Shown here: piece by piece, positions 36,362 through 46,574 of the stretch
How the letters are laid out: each line of letters opens with the position of its first letter
Position numbering within the stretch: position 1 is the first letter of the stretch
From: Brooklawnia sp963780175
GTDB taxonomy: Bacteria; Actinomycetota; Actinomycetes; Propionibacteriales; Propionibacteriaceae
Reading direction: 5' to 3'
Length of the DNA stretch: 64,000 bases
Assembly (NCBI GenBank): GCA_963780175.1
Contig: CAWAAT010000008.1
Span: forward strand, 1 to 64,000
Notes under the pieces: generated by a model
What the model was told of the DNA's origin: nothing
Databases searched by the model: none
Seen by the model: the letters and a program-made list of their open reading frames with translations, nothing else
Position numbers and translations under genes: made by a program

Positions 36362-38042
36362 ATGACCCTGCGTGACTACTTCAAGATCTTCCGGCAACGC
36401 TGGTGGGTGATCCTGATCTGCACGCTGCTGGCCGGCGCGATAATGTTCGTCGTCACACCAGCCGATGCGTCCGACAAGCCCCCGGCCAGCTCGTACACCG
36501 CCACCGCCACGCTGCTCGTGGGCGGGGGCGGAGGGAGTGGGCCGGAGCTCCCATCGGGACGAATCGCCCTCTTCATCACCACCGGCGAGGTGCCCATCCG
36601 CGCGGCCGAGCAACTCGGCTACACCGGTGACCCGGTGGCACTCGCCCAGCAGGTGTCGGTCAACTACGACGGTTCGGCCCAGGCCATGACCATCTCGTCC
36701 ACTGACGCCGAGGCCCAGGTCGCCGCGGACCGGGCCAACGCATTCGTCCAGGCGGCCATCGGCTACTTCGCCGACATCGGCACGTCTACCCAGCTGACTG
36801 TGCTGCAGGAGGCCACGCCGATCCCGAACATGCCGACCGGCGGGGCGGTCGTGCCACCCAGCAGAAACCTGCGGGCGGCCATCGGGGCCCTCATCGGGCT
36901 CTTCCTCGGGCTTGGCGCTGGCCATCGTGCTCGACCACCTGGACGCCCGGCTGCGCACCCGCGACGAGATCCACGAGGCCACCGGGCTGCCGGTGATCGC
37001 CGAGATCCCCAAGCTGCCACGCTCCGAGCAGGCCGCGGCCAGCATCGTCGTCCACGAGGCCCCACTGGGCATTTACGCGGACGGCTACCGCGCCGCCCGG
37101 TCGGCGCTGCTGCACATGGCCAGCACGCCGCTGCAGTTCGACGCCTCGGCGCGGGGTCTGCCCGGGGGGGCGGCCGGCCTGTGGGGGCAGAGTGAACAGC
37201 CTTCGGCCACCTATCCACCCCCATCCGCCTCCACCGCCAAGGTCATCATGATCACCTCGGCCCTGGCGGGCGAGGGCAAGACCACCAGCGTCGCCAACAT
37301 CGCTGCAAGCTTCGCTGAGACCGGTCAGCGCGTCCTGGTGGTGGACGCAGACCTGCGCTCACCCAACCTGCACGAGCTGTTCGACGTGCCGCAGGGCGCC
37401 GGTGTCTCCGACTACCTCGTCCGCCCCGTGCCGGGCACGTTGCTGGCTCTCGTACGTCCCACCAGCGTCGACGGCGTCGGCATCATCACCGCCGGCACCC
37501 AACTGGAGCAGCCGGCGACGCTCACCAGCCGGATGGCCCCCTTGATCTCGGCAGCTCGCGAGATCGCCGACATCGTGATCGTGGACGCCTCACCCATCCT
37601 CGGTGCCAGTGACGGGTTCGACATCCTGCCGCTGGTCGACACAGTGCTGCTGGTGGTGCGCAGCGGCCGGTTGACCGCGACCGCTGCCCAGCGCGTGGCC
37701 GAACTGCTCGGACGCTTCCACGTGCCGGTGGCCGGCGTCGTGGTGATCGCCGCTCCCGTGAGTGCAGAAGACGGCTACGGCACTGGTTACGGTTACGGAT
37801 ACGGCGACAAGCGCACCGGCCGTATGAAGCGCAGCAAGAAGGCTTCGCCTCCAGAAGGCCAGCCCGCTACTGTCGAGCCCGCTGCTGTCCAAGCCAACTC
37901 CACCTCAGGCTTCGAGGCCCCAGCGCCCGGAGGCTTTGAGGCCCCAGCGCCCGGCGTCGATGGCCTGAACAGCGAGACGCCACCTGCCCCGGCAGTGGCG
38001 AATCACGTCCGCAGGCCACGTCGGGCTATCAGGCACGACTAG
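36362..38042 (+). CDS. Second polysaccharide copolymerase/BY-kinase (Wzc-like), one frameshift
   Basis: The ATG at 36362 opens a Wzz-type domain (TLRDYFKIFRQRWWVILIC, first membrane helix). Before the second helix the frame changes near 36910. Removing one T from CTT there restores LGLALAIVLDHLDARLRT. The kinase domain has Walker A SALAGEGKTTS, A' VLVVDADLRSPN and B IVIVDASP. The tail has a Gly-Tyr cluster (GYGTGYGYGYGDK) as phosphorylation site and then two GFEAPAPG repeats. It is diverged from the copy at 1423-3012 and is followed directly by the polymerase candidate. Two copolymerases in one locus suggest two polymers or two chain lengths. Confidence 0.88.
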
Positions 38043-38049
38043 GCGCCCG

Positions 38050-39384
38050 GTGAACCTCGTCACGTCCCCTCAGCGATGGTTGATCGTCCTGGGCGTCGCC
38101 CTGGTCGGGCTCTACGCCGGGACGCTGGCCTGGGCCTTCGAAACCCAGTCGTACAACGTGTGGGGGTCGATGATCGTCGCACCGCTTGTCGGGGCGGTCA
38201 ACATCATCCTGCTGTGGCGAGTCAGCAAGCGCGAGGACGACCCGTGGATGGTCGGGTTGATGGGGCTGGGCCTGGTGCTCAAGCTGTTCGGCAGTCTCGC
38301 CCGCTACTTCACGGTCTTCGTGCTCTACAACGGGGCCGGTGACGCGGCGAGCTACAACAGATACGCCTCCTACCAGCACGTCCTGTGGCGACAGGGATAT
38401 GTCGTGTGGGAGGCCGACGGCAAGATGGGCACCCAGAACCTGGAGCTCATCACCACCGCCGTCTACACGATCATCGGACCCGCCCCGCTGGCCGGGTTTC
38501 TGATCTTCGCGTCCTTCGCCTACTGGGGTGTCTACCTGCTCTACCGGGCCTTCCGCATCGCGGTGCCCGGTGGCCACCACCGGCTCTACGCGGCCCTGGT
38601 CTTTCTGCTGCCGTCGCTGCTGTTCTGGCCGTCCAGCATCGGCAAGGAGGCCTGGCTGATGTTGTGGCTGGGGGTACTGGTGCTCGGCGCCGCCAAGTTC
38701 TTCACCCACCAGCCGTGGGCGTTCACCCTGATGATTCTGGGTGCGATGGGCACGTCGCTCATTCGCCCGCACATCACGGTGCTGTTGGTGGCCTCGCTGC
38801 TGGTGGCCCAGCTCTTCCGGCCGGCCGGTGACCAGGCCATCAACGTGCTGTCGAAGGCCGCCGGGATCGCCGTGCTCGGGGTGGCCGCGGCCATTCTCAC
38901 CACTCAGTCGGCCGACTTCCTGGGCATCGAAGACCTCACTACCCAGGCGGTGACCGACTCCATCGGCTGGGCCAGCGGACAGACCGGGATGGGCGGCTCC
39001 GCATTCACCCCCGTGCCGTTGACCAACCCGCTCGGAGTGCCGGCGGCCATCGCCACGCTGCTGGTTCGCCCGTTCCCGTGGGAGGCCCGCGGGGTCACGA
39101 TGCTCGCGCAGAGCGTGGAGGGTCTGGCCCTCATCGCGCTGTTCGTCAAGTTCCGGTCGAGGCTGGTGCGGGTGCCCCGGCTGTTGATCAAGAACCCGTT
39201 CGTGGCGTTCGCTGCGATCTACAGTCTCGTGTTCATCCTGGCCTTCTCGGGATTCTCGAACTTCGGCATCGTGGCCCGGCAGCGGACACTGATGCTTCCG
39301 CTGTTCCTGGTCTTGCTGGCGCTGCCGCTAGCCCCATCGGCAGTCACCACCGTGCGGCGTGGACGCGTCCGCGCCCGGGTGTAA
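38050..39384 (+). CDS. Multi-spanning membrane protein, candidate Wzy-like polymerase
   Basis: The 444-residue product has about ten or eleven hydrophobic segments, starting WLIVLGVALVGLYAGTLAWAF. It includes a long periplasmic-type loop around residues 100-140 and a conserved-looking NFGIVARQRTLMLPLF near the C-terminus. The arrangement and its place directly after a Wzc-like gene suggest the repeat-unit polymerase, but Wzy proteins share little sequence and no decisive motif is visible. Start is the GTG at 38050, 7 bases after the previous stop. Confidence 0.6.
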   Translation: MNLVTSPQRWLIVLGVALVGLYAGTLAWAFETQSYNVWGSMIVAPLVGAVNIILLWRVSKREDDPWMVGLMGLGLVLKLFGSLARYFTVFVLYNGAGDAASYNRYASYQHVLWRQGYVVWEADGKMGTQNLELITTAVYTIIGPAPLAGFLIFASFAYWGVYLLYRAFRIAVPGGHHRLYAALVFLLPSLLFWPSSIGKEAWLMLWLGVLVLGAAKFFTHQPWAFTLMILGAMGTSLIRPHITVLLVASLLVAQLFRPAGDQAINVLSKAAGIAVLGVAAAILTTQSADFLGIEDLTTQAVTDSIGWASGQTGMGGSAFTPVPLTNPLGVPAAIATLLVRPFPWEARGVTMLAQSVEGLALIALFVKFRSRLVRVPRLLIKNPFVAFAAIYSLVFILAFSGFSNFGIVARQRTLMLPLFLVLLALPLAPSAVTTVRRGRVRARV

Positions 39385-39394
39385 GGGGCACGAC

Positions 39395-40205
39395 ATGGGT
39401 GGGTTGAGCAGCGGGGCACGGCTGGTCGCCAAATCCGGTCTGGCTGCGCTGGCCGGTAGGCGACCGGCGTCCGGGGCGACGCTGCTGATCTATCACCGCA
39501 TCGGTGGCGGCACCTCCAACGAACTCGACATCTCGAGCGAGGCGTTCGTCCGGCAGCTGGACCGGCTGTCGGGCCACGACGTCGTCTCGCTGGACGCGGC
39601 CCTCGACCGGCTGGACGCGGGCGACGCCTCGCCGAGCTTCGTGCTGACCTTCGACGACGGCTTCGAGGAGGTGTACCGCAACGCGTGGCCGCTGCTTCGC
39701 GGGCGCGGGCTGCCGTTCACGGTCTATCTGGCCTCGGCGTACGTGAAGACGCCGCTGGTCTGGGAGGGTGCCACCGCCACCGGCCCGGCCGGACGCGGCC
39801 TTTCCTGGCCTCAGCTGAACGAGATGGTGGCCTCGGGTCTGTGCACGATCGGCAACCACACCCACCGCCACGTCCGGCCCGAAGAGCTTGACCGAGGCAG
39901 ACCTGGACGCGTGCAGCGACACCGTCGAGCGCCACCTGGGCGTCCGACCGCAGCATTTCACCTACCCGTGGGGGGTTCGGGTGCCAGCGATGGAACCTGC
40001 GCTGCGCGCCCGGTTCCGCAGCGCGTCCACCGGTGAACTGGGACGCAACCTGCCGGGGGTCGACCCGATGCGGCTTCGCCGGGTGCCCGTTCGGCGCACC
40101 GACCCGGACGCGTTCTTCGCCGCCAAACTCGTCGGAGACCTGTTGCCCGAGAGGGTTTACGGGCAGATGGTCCGGGTAGCGAAGGCCCTGGGGGCCAGCG
40201 GCTAA
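39395..40205 (+). CDS. Polysaccharide deacetylase (NodB domain), one frameshift
   Basis: From the ATG at 39395, the protein has LLIYHRIGGG, the metal-binding FVLTFDDGFEEVY, and HTHRHV with the H-x3-H pair. The frame then changes near 39890, where one extra T in GAGCTTGACC separates PEEL from TEADLDACSDTVERHLG. The end contains HFTYPWG, a usual motif 3 region. It would remove N- or O-acetyl groups from the glycan or its lipid-linked precursor. No signal peptide is obvious. It converges with a glycosyltransferase, overlapping by 4 bases. Confidence 0.82.
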
Positions 40206-41329
40206 CGGGCCAGCCGCGCGTACACCCGCTGCTGCGCCCCGACCGCCCGCCGAATGTCGTAGTCCTTGCTGCGTGCCCGAGCCGCGGACGCCATCTGGGC
40301 GCGTCCCGCATCGTCGCCCGCCAGCCTGACCAGCGCGTCCGCCAGGGCCTGCGAGTCGTGGGCCGGGACGACGTAGCCGTGCACCCCGTCGAGCACCTGC
40401 TGCGGCACACCACCCACGTCGGTCGCCACCACCGGCAACCCGGCGGCGAACGCCTCCATGATGGCCACCGGCAGACCCTCGTGCGCCGACCCGAGCAGGA
40501 ACAGGTCTGAGGCAGCCATCAGCTCATCGACATCGCGGCGGTAGCCCAGCAACTGAAAACGATCACCCAACCCGAGCTCGGCGTGCAGCGCGCGGATCTC
40601 CGCCTCCAAAGGCCCTTGTCCGACGGCGATGAACCGCAGCCTGGGTTCGCGTCCGAGGGCAGCGGAAGCCGCGCGCAGCAGGTTCGGGTAGTCCTTGTTC
40701 TTGCGCAGGTTGGCGACCGTGATCGCCAGCACCTGGTCGTCCTCGACCCCCAGCTCGGCGCGAACCCGGGCGCGCACGCCCGCGGCCACCGGCACCGACT
40801 CGGTGTCGATGCCGTGGATCAGCACCTCGCTGCGTCGCCGGCGCATCGGCCACATGGTGTCGAGCACCTGCTGCGACACCGCCCAACTGTGGGCGTCCAG
40901 CAGCCCGGTCAGCCCGTTCGCCAGACGAGTCGGCAGGCGGTGGCTCGTCCACTCGTTGTGCTCGGTCGCCACCATCGCCGGACGCCGCCGCCTGCCCAGC
41001 GTGCACGCCAGCACCCGGGCCACCGAGGCCAGCACGGGGGAGTGCGAGTGCACCACGTCCACCTCACCCAGCAGGTCGCGCAGGTCGAGCAGCCAGCCCA
41101 GGCGTCCGGGTCGCGTGGCACCCAACCTCACCGGTGACACGCCCAGCGCCTCGAACTCGGCCACCAGATGGGTCTTGTCGGGACGCACGAACGCCACCCG
41201 GTACTCGAACCGTTGGTGGTCGGCGACCTTGGCGGCCAGCAGCAACAGTTGCTCGGCGCCGCCCGGCCCCAACCCCTTGATCAGCCACAGCACGCGGACG
41301 CGAGCCCCGGACGACGTCGAACCAGGCAC
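40202..41329 (-). CDS. Glycosyltransferase family 4
   Basis: The 375-residue reading uses the GTG at 41329, supported by AGGAG 6 bases upstream. The protein shows VLWLIKGLGPGGAEQLLLL, VVHSHSPVLASVARV, ATEHNEW, IHGIDTESV, then VANLRKNKDYPNLLRA. GSAHEGLPVAIMEA-FAAGLPVVATDVGG forms the nucleotide-sugar site. It is a canonical GT4 enzyme, complete and in one frame. It is divergent from the GNAT protein gene at 41434. Confidence 0.93.
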   Translation of the reverse strand: MPGSTSSGARVRVLWLIKGLGPGGAEQLLLLAAKVADHQRFEYRVAFVRPDKTHLVAEFEALGVSPVRLGATRPGRLGWLLDLRDLLGEVDVVHSHSPVLASVARVLACTLGRRRRPAMVATEHNEWTSHRLPTRLANGLTGLLDAHSWAVSQQVLDTMWPMRRRRSEVLIHGIDTESVPVAAGVRARVRAELGVEDDQVLAITVANLRKNKDYPNLLRAASAALGREPRLRFIAVGQGPLEAEIRALHAELGLGDRFQLLGYRRDVDELMAASDLFLLGSAHEGLPVAIMEAFAAGLPVVATDVGGVPQQVLDGVHGYVVPAHDSQALADALVRLAGDDAGRAQMASAARARSKDYDIRRAVGAQQRVYARLAR

Positions 41330-41433
41330 GGGCGACTCCTGCCGGTCGTGGGTTAGCCTGAGTTGAGGAAAACCCCTTGATCTGGCGCAGTTTAGCAACG
41401 GCGCGGTGTGAACACAGTCCCTCGGGAGGCGAC

Positions 41434-42414
41434 GTGAGACCGGTACAGGCCGACGACCTGGTGGTACGCCGGGCCGAGCAGTCCGACGACCCTCAGGTCA
41501 TCCCCCTGCTGCGGGCCGCCCTGGGCAAACCCGACGACCGGCACTACGAGGCCTTCCTGCACTGGAAGCACCGCGAGAACGCGTTCGGCATCTCGCCTGC
41601 CTGGGTGGCGCTGCATGATGACCGGGTGGTCGGGTACCGCACGTTCCTGCGCTGGCGGTTCCTGGACGCCGCCGGACGCCCGGTCACCGGGCTGCGGGCC
41701 GTCGACACGGCCACCCTGCCCGACTACCAGGGGCTCGGCATCTTCCGCACCCTCACCCTGCGGGCGGTCGCCGACCTCACCCGCGACGGGGAAGGCATCG
41801 TGTTCAACACCCCCAACGACAAGAGCCGCCCCGGCTACCTGAAGATGGGCTGGAGCCTGGCCAGGCAACTGCCGGTCGGGGTGCTGCCGTCCGGCCCGCG
41901 TGCCCTGGTGCGGATGGTGACCTCGCGGGTCGCCGCGTCCATCTGGTCGGAGCCGAGCAGCGTGGGTCTGGACGCGGCCGCCGCGTTCACCGACCCTTCG
42001 CTGGCCCAGCAGCTGCTCGAACATGCTCCTCGCAAGGGGTTTCGCACCGACCGGACGCCTGCCTACCTCGCCTGGCGGACGGCCTTCGCCCCGCTGCACT
42101 ACCGCCTGCTGTTGGCTCACGATGACGACCCTGCCCAAGGCGGCATCGTCTTCCGACTGCGTCGCCGGGGGGACGCGGTCGAGGCCGCGGTCATCGAACA
42201 GCTCGTGCCCCACCGGCGAACCGGCGCCCTGCTGGTCGCCCGGATGCTGCGGCAGACCGGTGCCGACTACGCCATCGGGTTACGCACCGGGCCGCACGCC
42301 GGTCTGCTGCCACTGCCCGGTCAGGGCCCGCAGCTGACCACGCGTCCGCTTGCCGCCAGCCCGCCCGCACCGCGCGACTGGACGCTCACCCTGGCCGACG
42401 TCGAACTGTTCTGA
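41434..42414 (+). CDS. GNAT-family acyltransferase of the polysaccharide locus
   Basis: Start is the GTG at 41434, preceded by GGGAGG. The 326-residue product has a GNAT fold: VVRRAEQSDDPQVIPLL, VGYRTFLRWRF, the acyl-CoA-binding strand-loop DYQGLGIFRTLTLRAV and GYLKMGWSL. The C-terminal half is a second, degenerate lobe. Such proteins in sugar clusters acetylate amino sugars. The exact substrate is not determinable. Confidence 0.75.
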   Translation: MRPVQADDLVVRRAEQSDDPQVIPLLRAALGKPDDRHYEAFLHWKHRENAFGISPAWVALHDDRVVGYRTFLRWRFLDAAGRPVTGLRAVDTATLPDYQGLGIFRTLTLRAVADLTRDGEGIVFNTPNDKSRPGYLKMGWSLARQLPVGVLPSGPRALVRMVTSRVAASIWSEPSSVGLDAAAAFTDPSLAQQLLEHAPRKGFRTDRTPAYLAWRTAFAPLHYRLLLAHDDDPAQGGIVFRLRRRGDAVEAAVIEQLVPHRRTGALLVARMLRQTGADYAIGLRTGPHAGLLPLPGQGPQLTTRPLAASPPAPRDWTLTLADVELF

Positions 42415-42422
42415 GCTGCCCG

Positions 42423-43450
42423 TCAGGCCGGCTGCAACTCCGCGAGCAGCCCGCGATGGGCGCCGTAGGCGACACCGAAGGCGGTGACCTTACTGGCTGT
42501 CAGCGACGGGCTCAGCAGGATGTGATCAATGGCGAACAGTGGCGGAATGCGGCGTCCTGCGGGGTAGGTGGGCTGCCAGCCCGCACCCGCCTGCTCAGCG
42601 GCGTCCCCCAGATCGTGCTCGGCCATCAGTTGCCGCAAGGGCAGATGCTCGCGGGTCGCGTTGAAGTCCCCGACCACCAGCAGCGGTGTGGTGACGCCGG
42701 CTCTGAAGTCCTGCTGAGGGACGCGATCGCCGCATCCAGATCAGCGAAACCCCTGCAGCCAAGGCTCCAGGCCATTTGACGGTGTGGGCAGCGACACGGG
42801 AACAACGGTCACCGACATTGCTGGCACGCCGGACGCCGCGGGCAGGTCGACGGTCAGGACCGGTTGCGCGGCGTACGCCGCTGACCTCACCGTCACCGAC
42901 CCGGTGGCGAACACCACGGGACCGCAGGGGTCACTCCCGTCGGCCAGCGGTTGGTCCTTCGGCTGCGTCGAATACCGGGGCAGGGCCGTCAGCCAGGCCG
43001 TCGTCTGCAGGTAGTCCCAGCCCTGCTGGCTGAGGTCTTGCAGCACCACGATGTCAGGTCGGGCACTCTCGACCACGCCCACCAGATCGACCAGGGCCGG
43101 CTCATCGCAGCGCAGGTTCATGGTGAGCACTCCAGCGACTCGCCGGCAGGCGCCGCGGGCGCAAGCGGCCAGTACGGCCGGGCCCAGAACACCTGCACCA
43201 CCAGGCAGGCCAAGGTGAGCACCGCCACCGCCTTGATCAGACGCCTGGCCGCGAACGCGAAGAGCACCGTCGCCAGCGTCCAGGCCAGCACGCCATAGGG
43301 GATCAGCGGGACGCCCATAGCCGCATATGTGCTGGTCAGCTGAAGGTGCGGGAAGTGGTAGAGCACCATCAGCGCGGCACCGCCCAGCGTGCACAGCCAT
43401 CCGATCGCCAGCAGCAGCCACCTCACGGAGTCCACCTCACTGCGGCCCAT
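42423..43450 (-). pseudogene. VanJ-like membrane endonuclease/exonuclease/phosphatase-family protein, three frame breaks
   Basis: The N-terminal 100 residues hold three membrane helices (WLLLAIGWLCTLGGAAL, YGVLAWTLATVLFAFA, AVLTLACLVVQVF). An EEP-fold domain follows with MNLRCDEPALV, DIVVLQDLSQQGWDYL and, near the end, VVGDFNATREH and FAIDHILLSP. Frame changes occur near 43125, 42742 and 42705. The membrane plus EEP layout is that of VanJ, linked to lipid-pyrophosphate hydrolysis and teicoplanin resistance in Streptomyces. Inside a glycan locus it could recycle undecaprenyl-pyrophosphate. The start at the ATG at 43450 is not certain; a GTG lies a few codons in. Confidence 0.65.
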
Positions 43451-43533
43451 CTCACTGTGCCCACTTCATTGCAGGCCCACCGCCGCCGTCCAGCGACAGT
43501 CGGGCAGCCGGCGCGCGGAGGGTCGGCATCGGA

Positions 43534-44478
43534 CTACCTCTGGTAGCCCGGCAGCGTCCGGAACCAGCCGATGGTGGCCCGCAACCCGTCGCGCAACGGC
43601 ACCGCCGACACGTCGGGGAAGTGCGCCCGCAGCCGGGAGTTGTCGGCCTGCGAGTCGCGGACGTCCCCGGCCCGCGGGGCGACGTACTCGACCGCCGGGC
43701 GGAACCCGAGCAGGTCGCTCATCTCGTCGATCAGCGAGTTCAGCGAGGTGCGGGTGCCGAACGCCAGGTTCACCGGGTCGAGGTCGGTGACCTTGCGGAC
43801 GACCGCGTCGGTGATGACCCTGCTCAGCGTGCCGACGAAGGTGAAGTCGCGGGTCTGCTCACCGTCGCCGTGCACCTGCAGCGGCTGACCGCGCAGGGCC
43901 GCGTCCACGAACGCGGGGATGACCGCGGCGTAGGCGTGCCCGGCGGGCTGCAGCGGCCCGTACACGTTGAAGAACCGGAACGCCAGCACCGGCAGGCCGT
44001 AGGTGTGACCGAACGCGATCGCGTACGACTCGGTGGCCTGCTTGCTCACCGCGTACGGCGAGATCGGCACGGTACGCATGGTCTCGCGCTTGGGCAGTTC
44101 GCGGTTCGCCCCGTACACCGACGACGACGAGGCGACGATCACGTGGATGTTGCCGGCGCGGCGGGCGGCCTGCAGCACCTCGAGAGTGCCAGTGGCGTTG
44201 GCGTGGTGGGACGCGACCGGGTCGGCGACCGAACGGGGCACCGAGGGACGCGCCCCCAGATGAACGACCGCGTCAGCACCCTCGAAGGCGGCGTCGAGGG
44301 CGTCCGGGTCGAGGATTGTCGCCTCGACCAGTTCGATGCCGGTGCCGTCCAGGTTGGAGCGGAAGCCGGTGGACAGGTCGTCGAAGGCCAGCACCTTGTC
44401 GACCTTGGGATGCGCTTGCAGGGCCAGGCCCAGATTCGACCCGATGAAGCCGGCTCCTCCGGTGATGACGACCTTCAC
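43534..44478 (-). CDS. NAD-dependent nucleotide-sugar epimerase (GalE/WbpP-like)
   Basis: The 314-residue SDR protein starts at the GTG at 44478, with GGGAG upstream. It has VVITGGAGFIGSNLG, VVHLGARPSVPRSV, Ser in ASSSSVYGANRELP, SPYAVSKQATE with the Tyr and Lys, and RFFNVYGP. The active site is intact. It probably interconverts the C4 position of a UDP-hexose or UDP-HexNAc. A 120-base gap separates it from the divergent phosphatase gene. Confidence 0.9.
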   Translation of the reverse strand: MKVVITGGAGFIGSNLGLALQAHPKVDKVLAFDDLSTGFRSNLDGTGIELVEATILDPDALDAAFEGADAVVHLGARPSVPRSVADPVASHHANATGTLEVLQAARRAGNIHVIVASSSSVYGANRELPKRETMRTVPISPYAVSKQATESYAIAFGHTYGLPVLAFRFFNVYGPLQPAGHAYAAVIPAFVDAALRGQPLQVHGDGEQTRDFTFVGTLSRVITDAVVRKVTDLDPVNLAFGTRTSLNSLIDEMSDLLGFRPAVEYVAPRAGDVRDSQADNSRLRAHFPDVSAVPLRDGLRATIGWFRTLPGYQR

Positions 44479-44598
44479 TGTGCTGCTCCCTGTTGTGCCG
44501 ACGCTTATGTTCGGCAAACTAGCACGCACCGGTGACAGGACGGTTTCGGTCGGCCCGCGCTCAGGCAGGGCACCCGGGCGGCCACCTAGGATGAACAG

Positions 44599-45186
44599 GT
44601 GAGCACCGCTGACCAGACCCCACCCGCCGCAGTTGTGCCGCAGCCGCTGCGCGTCCTGTTCGTGTGCACCGCCAACATCGCACGCTCGCCCTACGCCGAA
44701 CACCGGGCAGCCCAACTGCTCGCCGATTATCCGATGATTCACCTTGCCAGCGCGGGAATTCCGGGCTATCCCGGGCGTCCGATGGATACCGGCATGGCCA
44801 CGATCCTGCATGAACACGGCGGCTCGGCCGACGGGCACGTCAGCCAGACCCTCAGCAGCGACCTGGTCGCTGAGGCGGATGTGGTGCTCACCTTCCAGTT
44901 CGCCCAGCACATGCGGGTGCTCGACGAGTGGCCGCAGTTCGCCCGCCGGGTGATGGGGCTCAATCAGTTCGCCGACGCCGTCTCTCGGCTGTACTGGCCG
45001 GCGACAGGGGTTGAGCTGGTCGCTCAGGCGCACGCCGCGGCCCGCCCCGACTCCATGACCTGGGACATCTCCGACCCCTACAAACGCGGCATGGCCCGCG
45101 CCCGGGCGTGCGCCGCCGAGATCGAGGCGGCTCTCGCGCGCATCGTGCCCGCGGTGACAGGCCAACGTCCCGGCGCCGCGGACTGA
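44599..45186 (+). CDS. Low-molecular-weight protein tyrosine phosphatase
   Basis: The 195-residue protein starts at the GTG at 44599. The P-loop VLFVCTANIARSPYAE contains C-x5-R, and SDPYKRG carries the general acid Asp. An insertion around residues 120-150 (MGLNQFADAVSRLYWPATG) is longer than in small phosphatases. It is related to the phosphatase domain at 3979-5946, sharing VLFVCTANI, the DEWP block and DPY. It likely dephosphorylates one of the two BY-kinases and closes the polysaccharide locus. Confidence 0.92.
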   Translation: MSTADQTPPAAVVPQPLRVLFVCTANIARSPYAEHRAAQLLADYPMIHLASAGIPGYPGRPMDTGMATILHEHGGSADGHVSQTLSSDLVAEADVVLTFQFAQHMRVLDEWPQFARRVMGLNQFADAVSRLYWPATGVELVAQAHAAARPDSMTWDISDPYKRGMARARACAAEIEAALARIVPAVTGQRPGAAD

Positions 45187-45283
45187 ACACCAGCGGTCGC
45201 CCCGGGCCAAGCAGTCGCCGTCAGGGTCGACAGTTTTCACTCGCGGCACAGCAGACCAGTCATCGGGCCCGACAATTGACCAC

Positions 45284-46567
45284 ATGACTGATTCGCATGT
45301 GGTGATCATCGGCGGCGGATTCGCGGGGCTGCACGCCGCACGCGCACTGACCAGCGCTGGCCACGAGGTGACCATCATCGACCGGCACGCCTACACGACC
45401 TTTCAGCCGCTGCTCTACCAGGTCGCCACCGGGGCATTGAACCCCGGCGACGTCACCTACTCGCTACGCCGGTGGGCCAGCAACGACCGCAGCCACCTTG
45501 CCAACTTTCGTCGGGCGACCGTCACCGGCATCGACGTCGACGCCAAGCAGGTGATCGTCAGCCGCGGCGCCCCCGTGCCCTACGACACGCTGATCGTCTG
45601 CCCCGGCGTCGGCCCGAACTACTTCGGTGTGCCGGGGGCGGCCGAGCACACCAAGCTCATCTACACCCGCGCTCAGGCGCTCGAGGTGCGCGACATCATC
45701 TTCTCGGGCCTCGAGTTGATGGCCGCCGACGCCGACCCCAACAAGAGGTTCTGCGCGGTCGTGGTGGGCGGAGGACCCACCGGGGTCGAGATGGCCGGTT
45801 CGCTGGCCGAGATGAAGACCCAGGCGCTACCGGTGCTGTACCCCGAGGTGGGCGTCGACAACTTCCATGTGGTGCTGGTCGAGATGACCGACCGGCTGCT
45901 CGGGCCGTTCGACCGACGCCTGCAGCGCTACACCCGACGCGAACTCCAGCGTCTTGGCGTGGACGTGCGGCTCGCCACCGCGGTGCAGGAGGTGGCACCC
46001 GATCATGTCGACTTCGCCGACGGCTCGAGGCTCGACTGCGACGTGGTCATCTGGGCCTCCGGGGTGGGCGCCCACCCGATGGTCGCCGACTGGGGCCTGC
46101 CGCAGGGCCGCGGCGGACGCGTCCTGATCGGCAAAGACCTGCGGGTCCTGGGCCACACCGACGTCTACGCCATCGGGGACGCGGCACTGTGCCCCGACGA
46201 TCCGCAACCGCAACTCGCCCAGCCGGCCATCCAGATGGGCGAGCTCGCGGCGCGCAACATCATCGCGCAGGTCGCCGGTCAACCGCTGACCGAGTTCAGC
46301 TACTACGACAAGGGCACGATGGCCACCATCGGACGCAACGCGGCGGTCGTCCAACTGCCGCAGGGACCGAAGTTCACCGGGTTCGTCGCCTGGTTGATGT
46401 GGGTGGTCGTGCACCTGGCCACCCTGTTGGGCGGGCGCAACCGGGTGTCGGCGATGATGAACATCGCCGTCCGCTACTTCACCTGGCCCAAGTCTGCGGC
46501 CAACATCGTCGGCGACTTCCTGGAGTCGCCCGGGCGCCTGCAGCGGTCCACGGACGACGAGGATTGA
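45284..46567 (+). CDS. ndh: Type II NADH:quinone dehydrogenase
   Basis: The 427-residue flavoprotein transfers electrons from NADH to quinone without proton pumping at the inner membrane face. It has the FAD fold VVIIGGGFAGLHAAR, the quinone-site region TTFQPLLYQVATG, the NADH fold VVVGGGPTGVEMAG and the second FAD motif VYAIGDAAL. The C-terminal amphipathic segment around WLMWVVVHLATLLGG serves as membrane anchor. The start at the ATG at 45284 gives the usual length. It marks the change from polysaccharide to housekeeping genes. Confidence 0.95.
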   Translation: MTDSHVVIIGGGFAGLHAARALTSAGHEVTIIDRHAYTTFQPLLYQVATGALNPGDVTYSLRRWASNDRSHLANFRRATVTGIDVDAKQVIVSRGAPVPYDTLIVCPGVGPNYFGVPGAAEHTKLIYTRAQALEVRDIIFSGLELMAADADPNKRFCAVVVGGGPTGVEMAGSLAEMKTQALPVLYPEVGVDNFHVVLVEMTDRLLGPFDRRLQRYTRRELQRLGVDVRLATAVQEVAPDHVDFADGSRLDCDVVIWASGVGAHPMVADWGLPQGRGGRVLIGKDLRVLGHTDVYAIGDAALCPDDPQPQLAQPAIQMGELAARNIIAQVAGQPLTEFSYYDKGTMATIGRNAAVVQLPQGPKFTGFVAWLMWVVVHLATLLGGRNRVSAMMNIAVRYFTWPKSAANIVGDFLESPGRLQRSTDDED

Positions 46568-46574
46568 GCCAGAG

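Noticed and set aside
38050..39384. Wzx flippase
   Set aside because: Segment number and the large loop near residues 100-140 fit a polymerase-like layout better than the 12-14 helix flippase; kept as a Wzy candidate.
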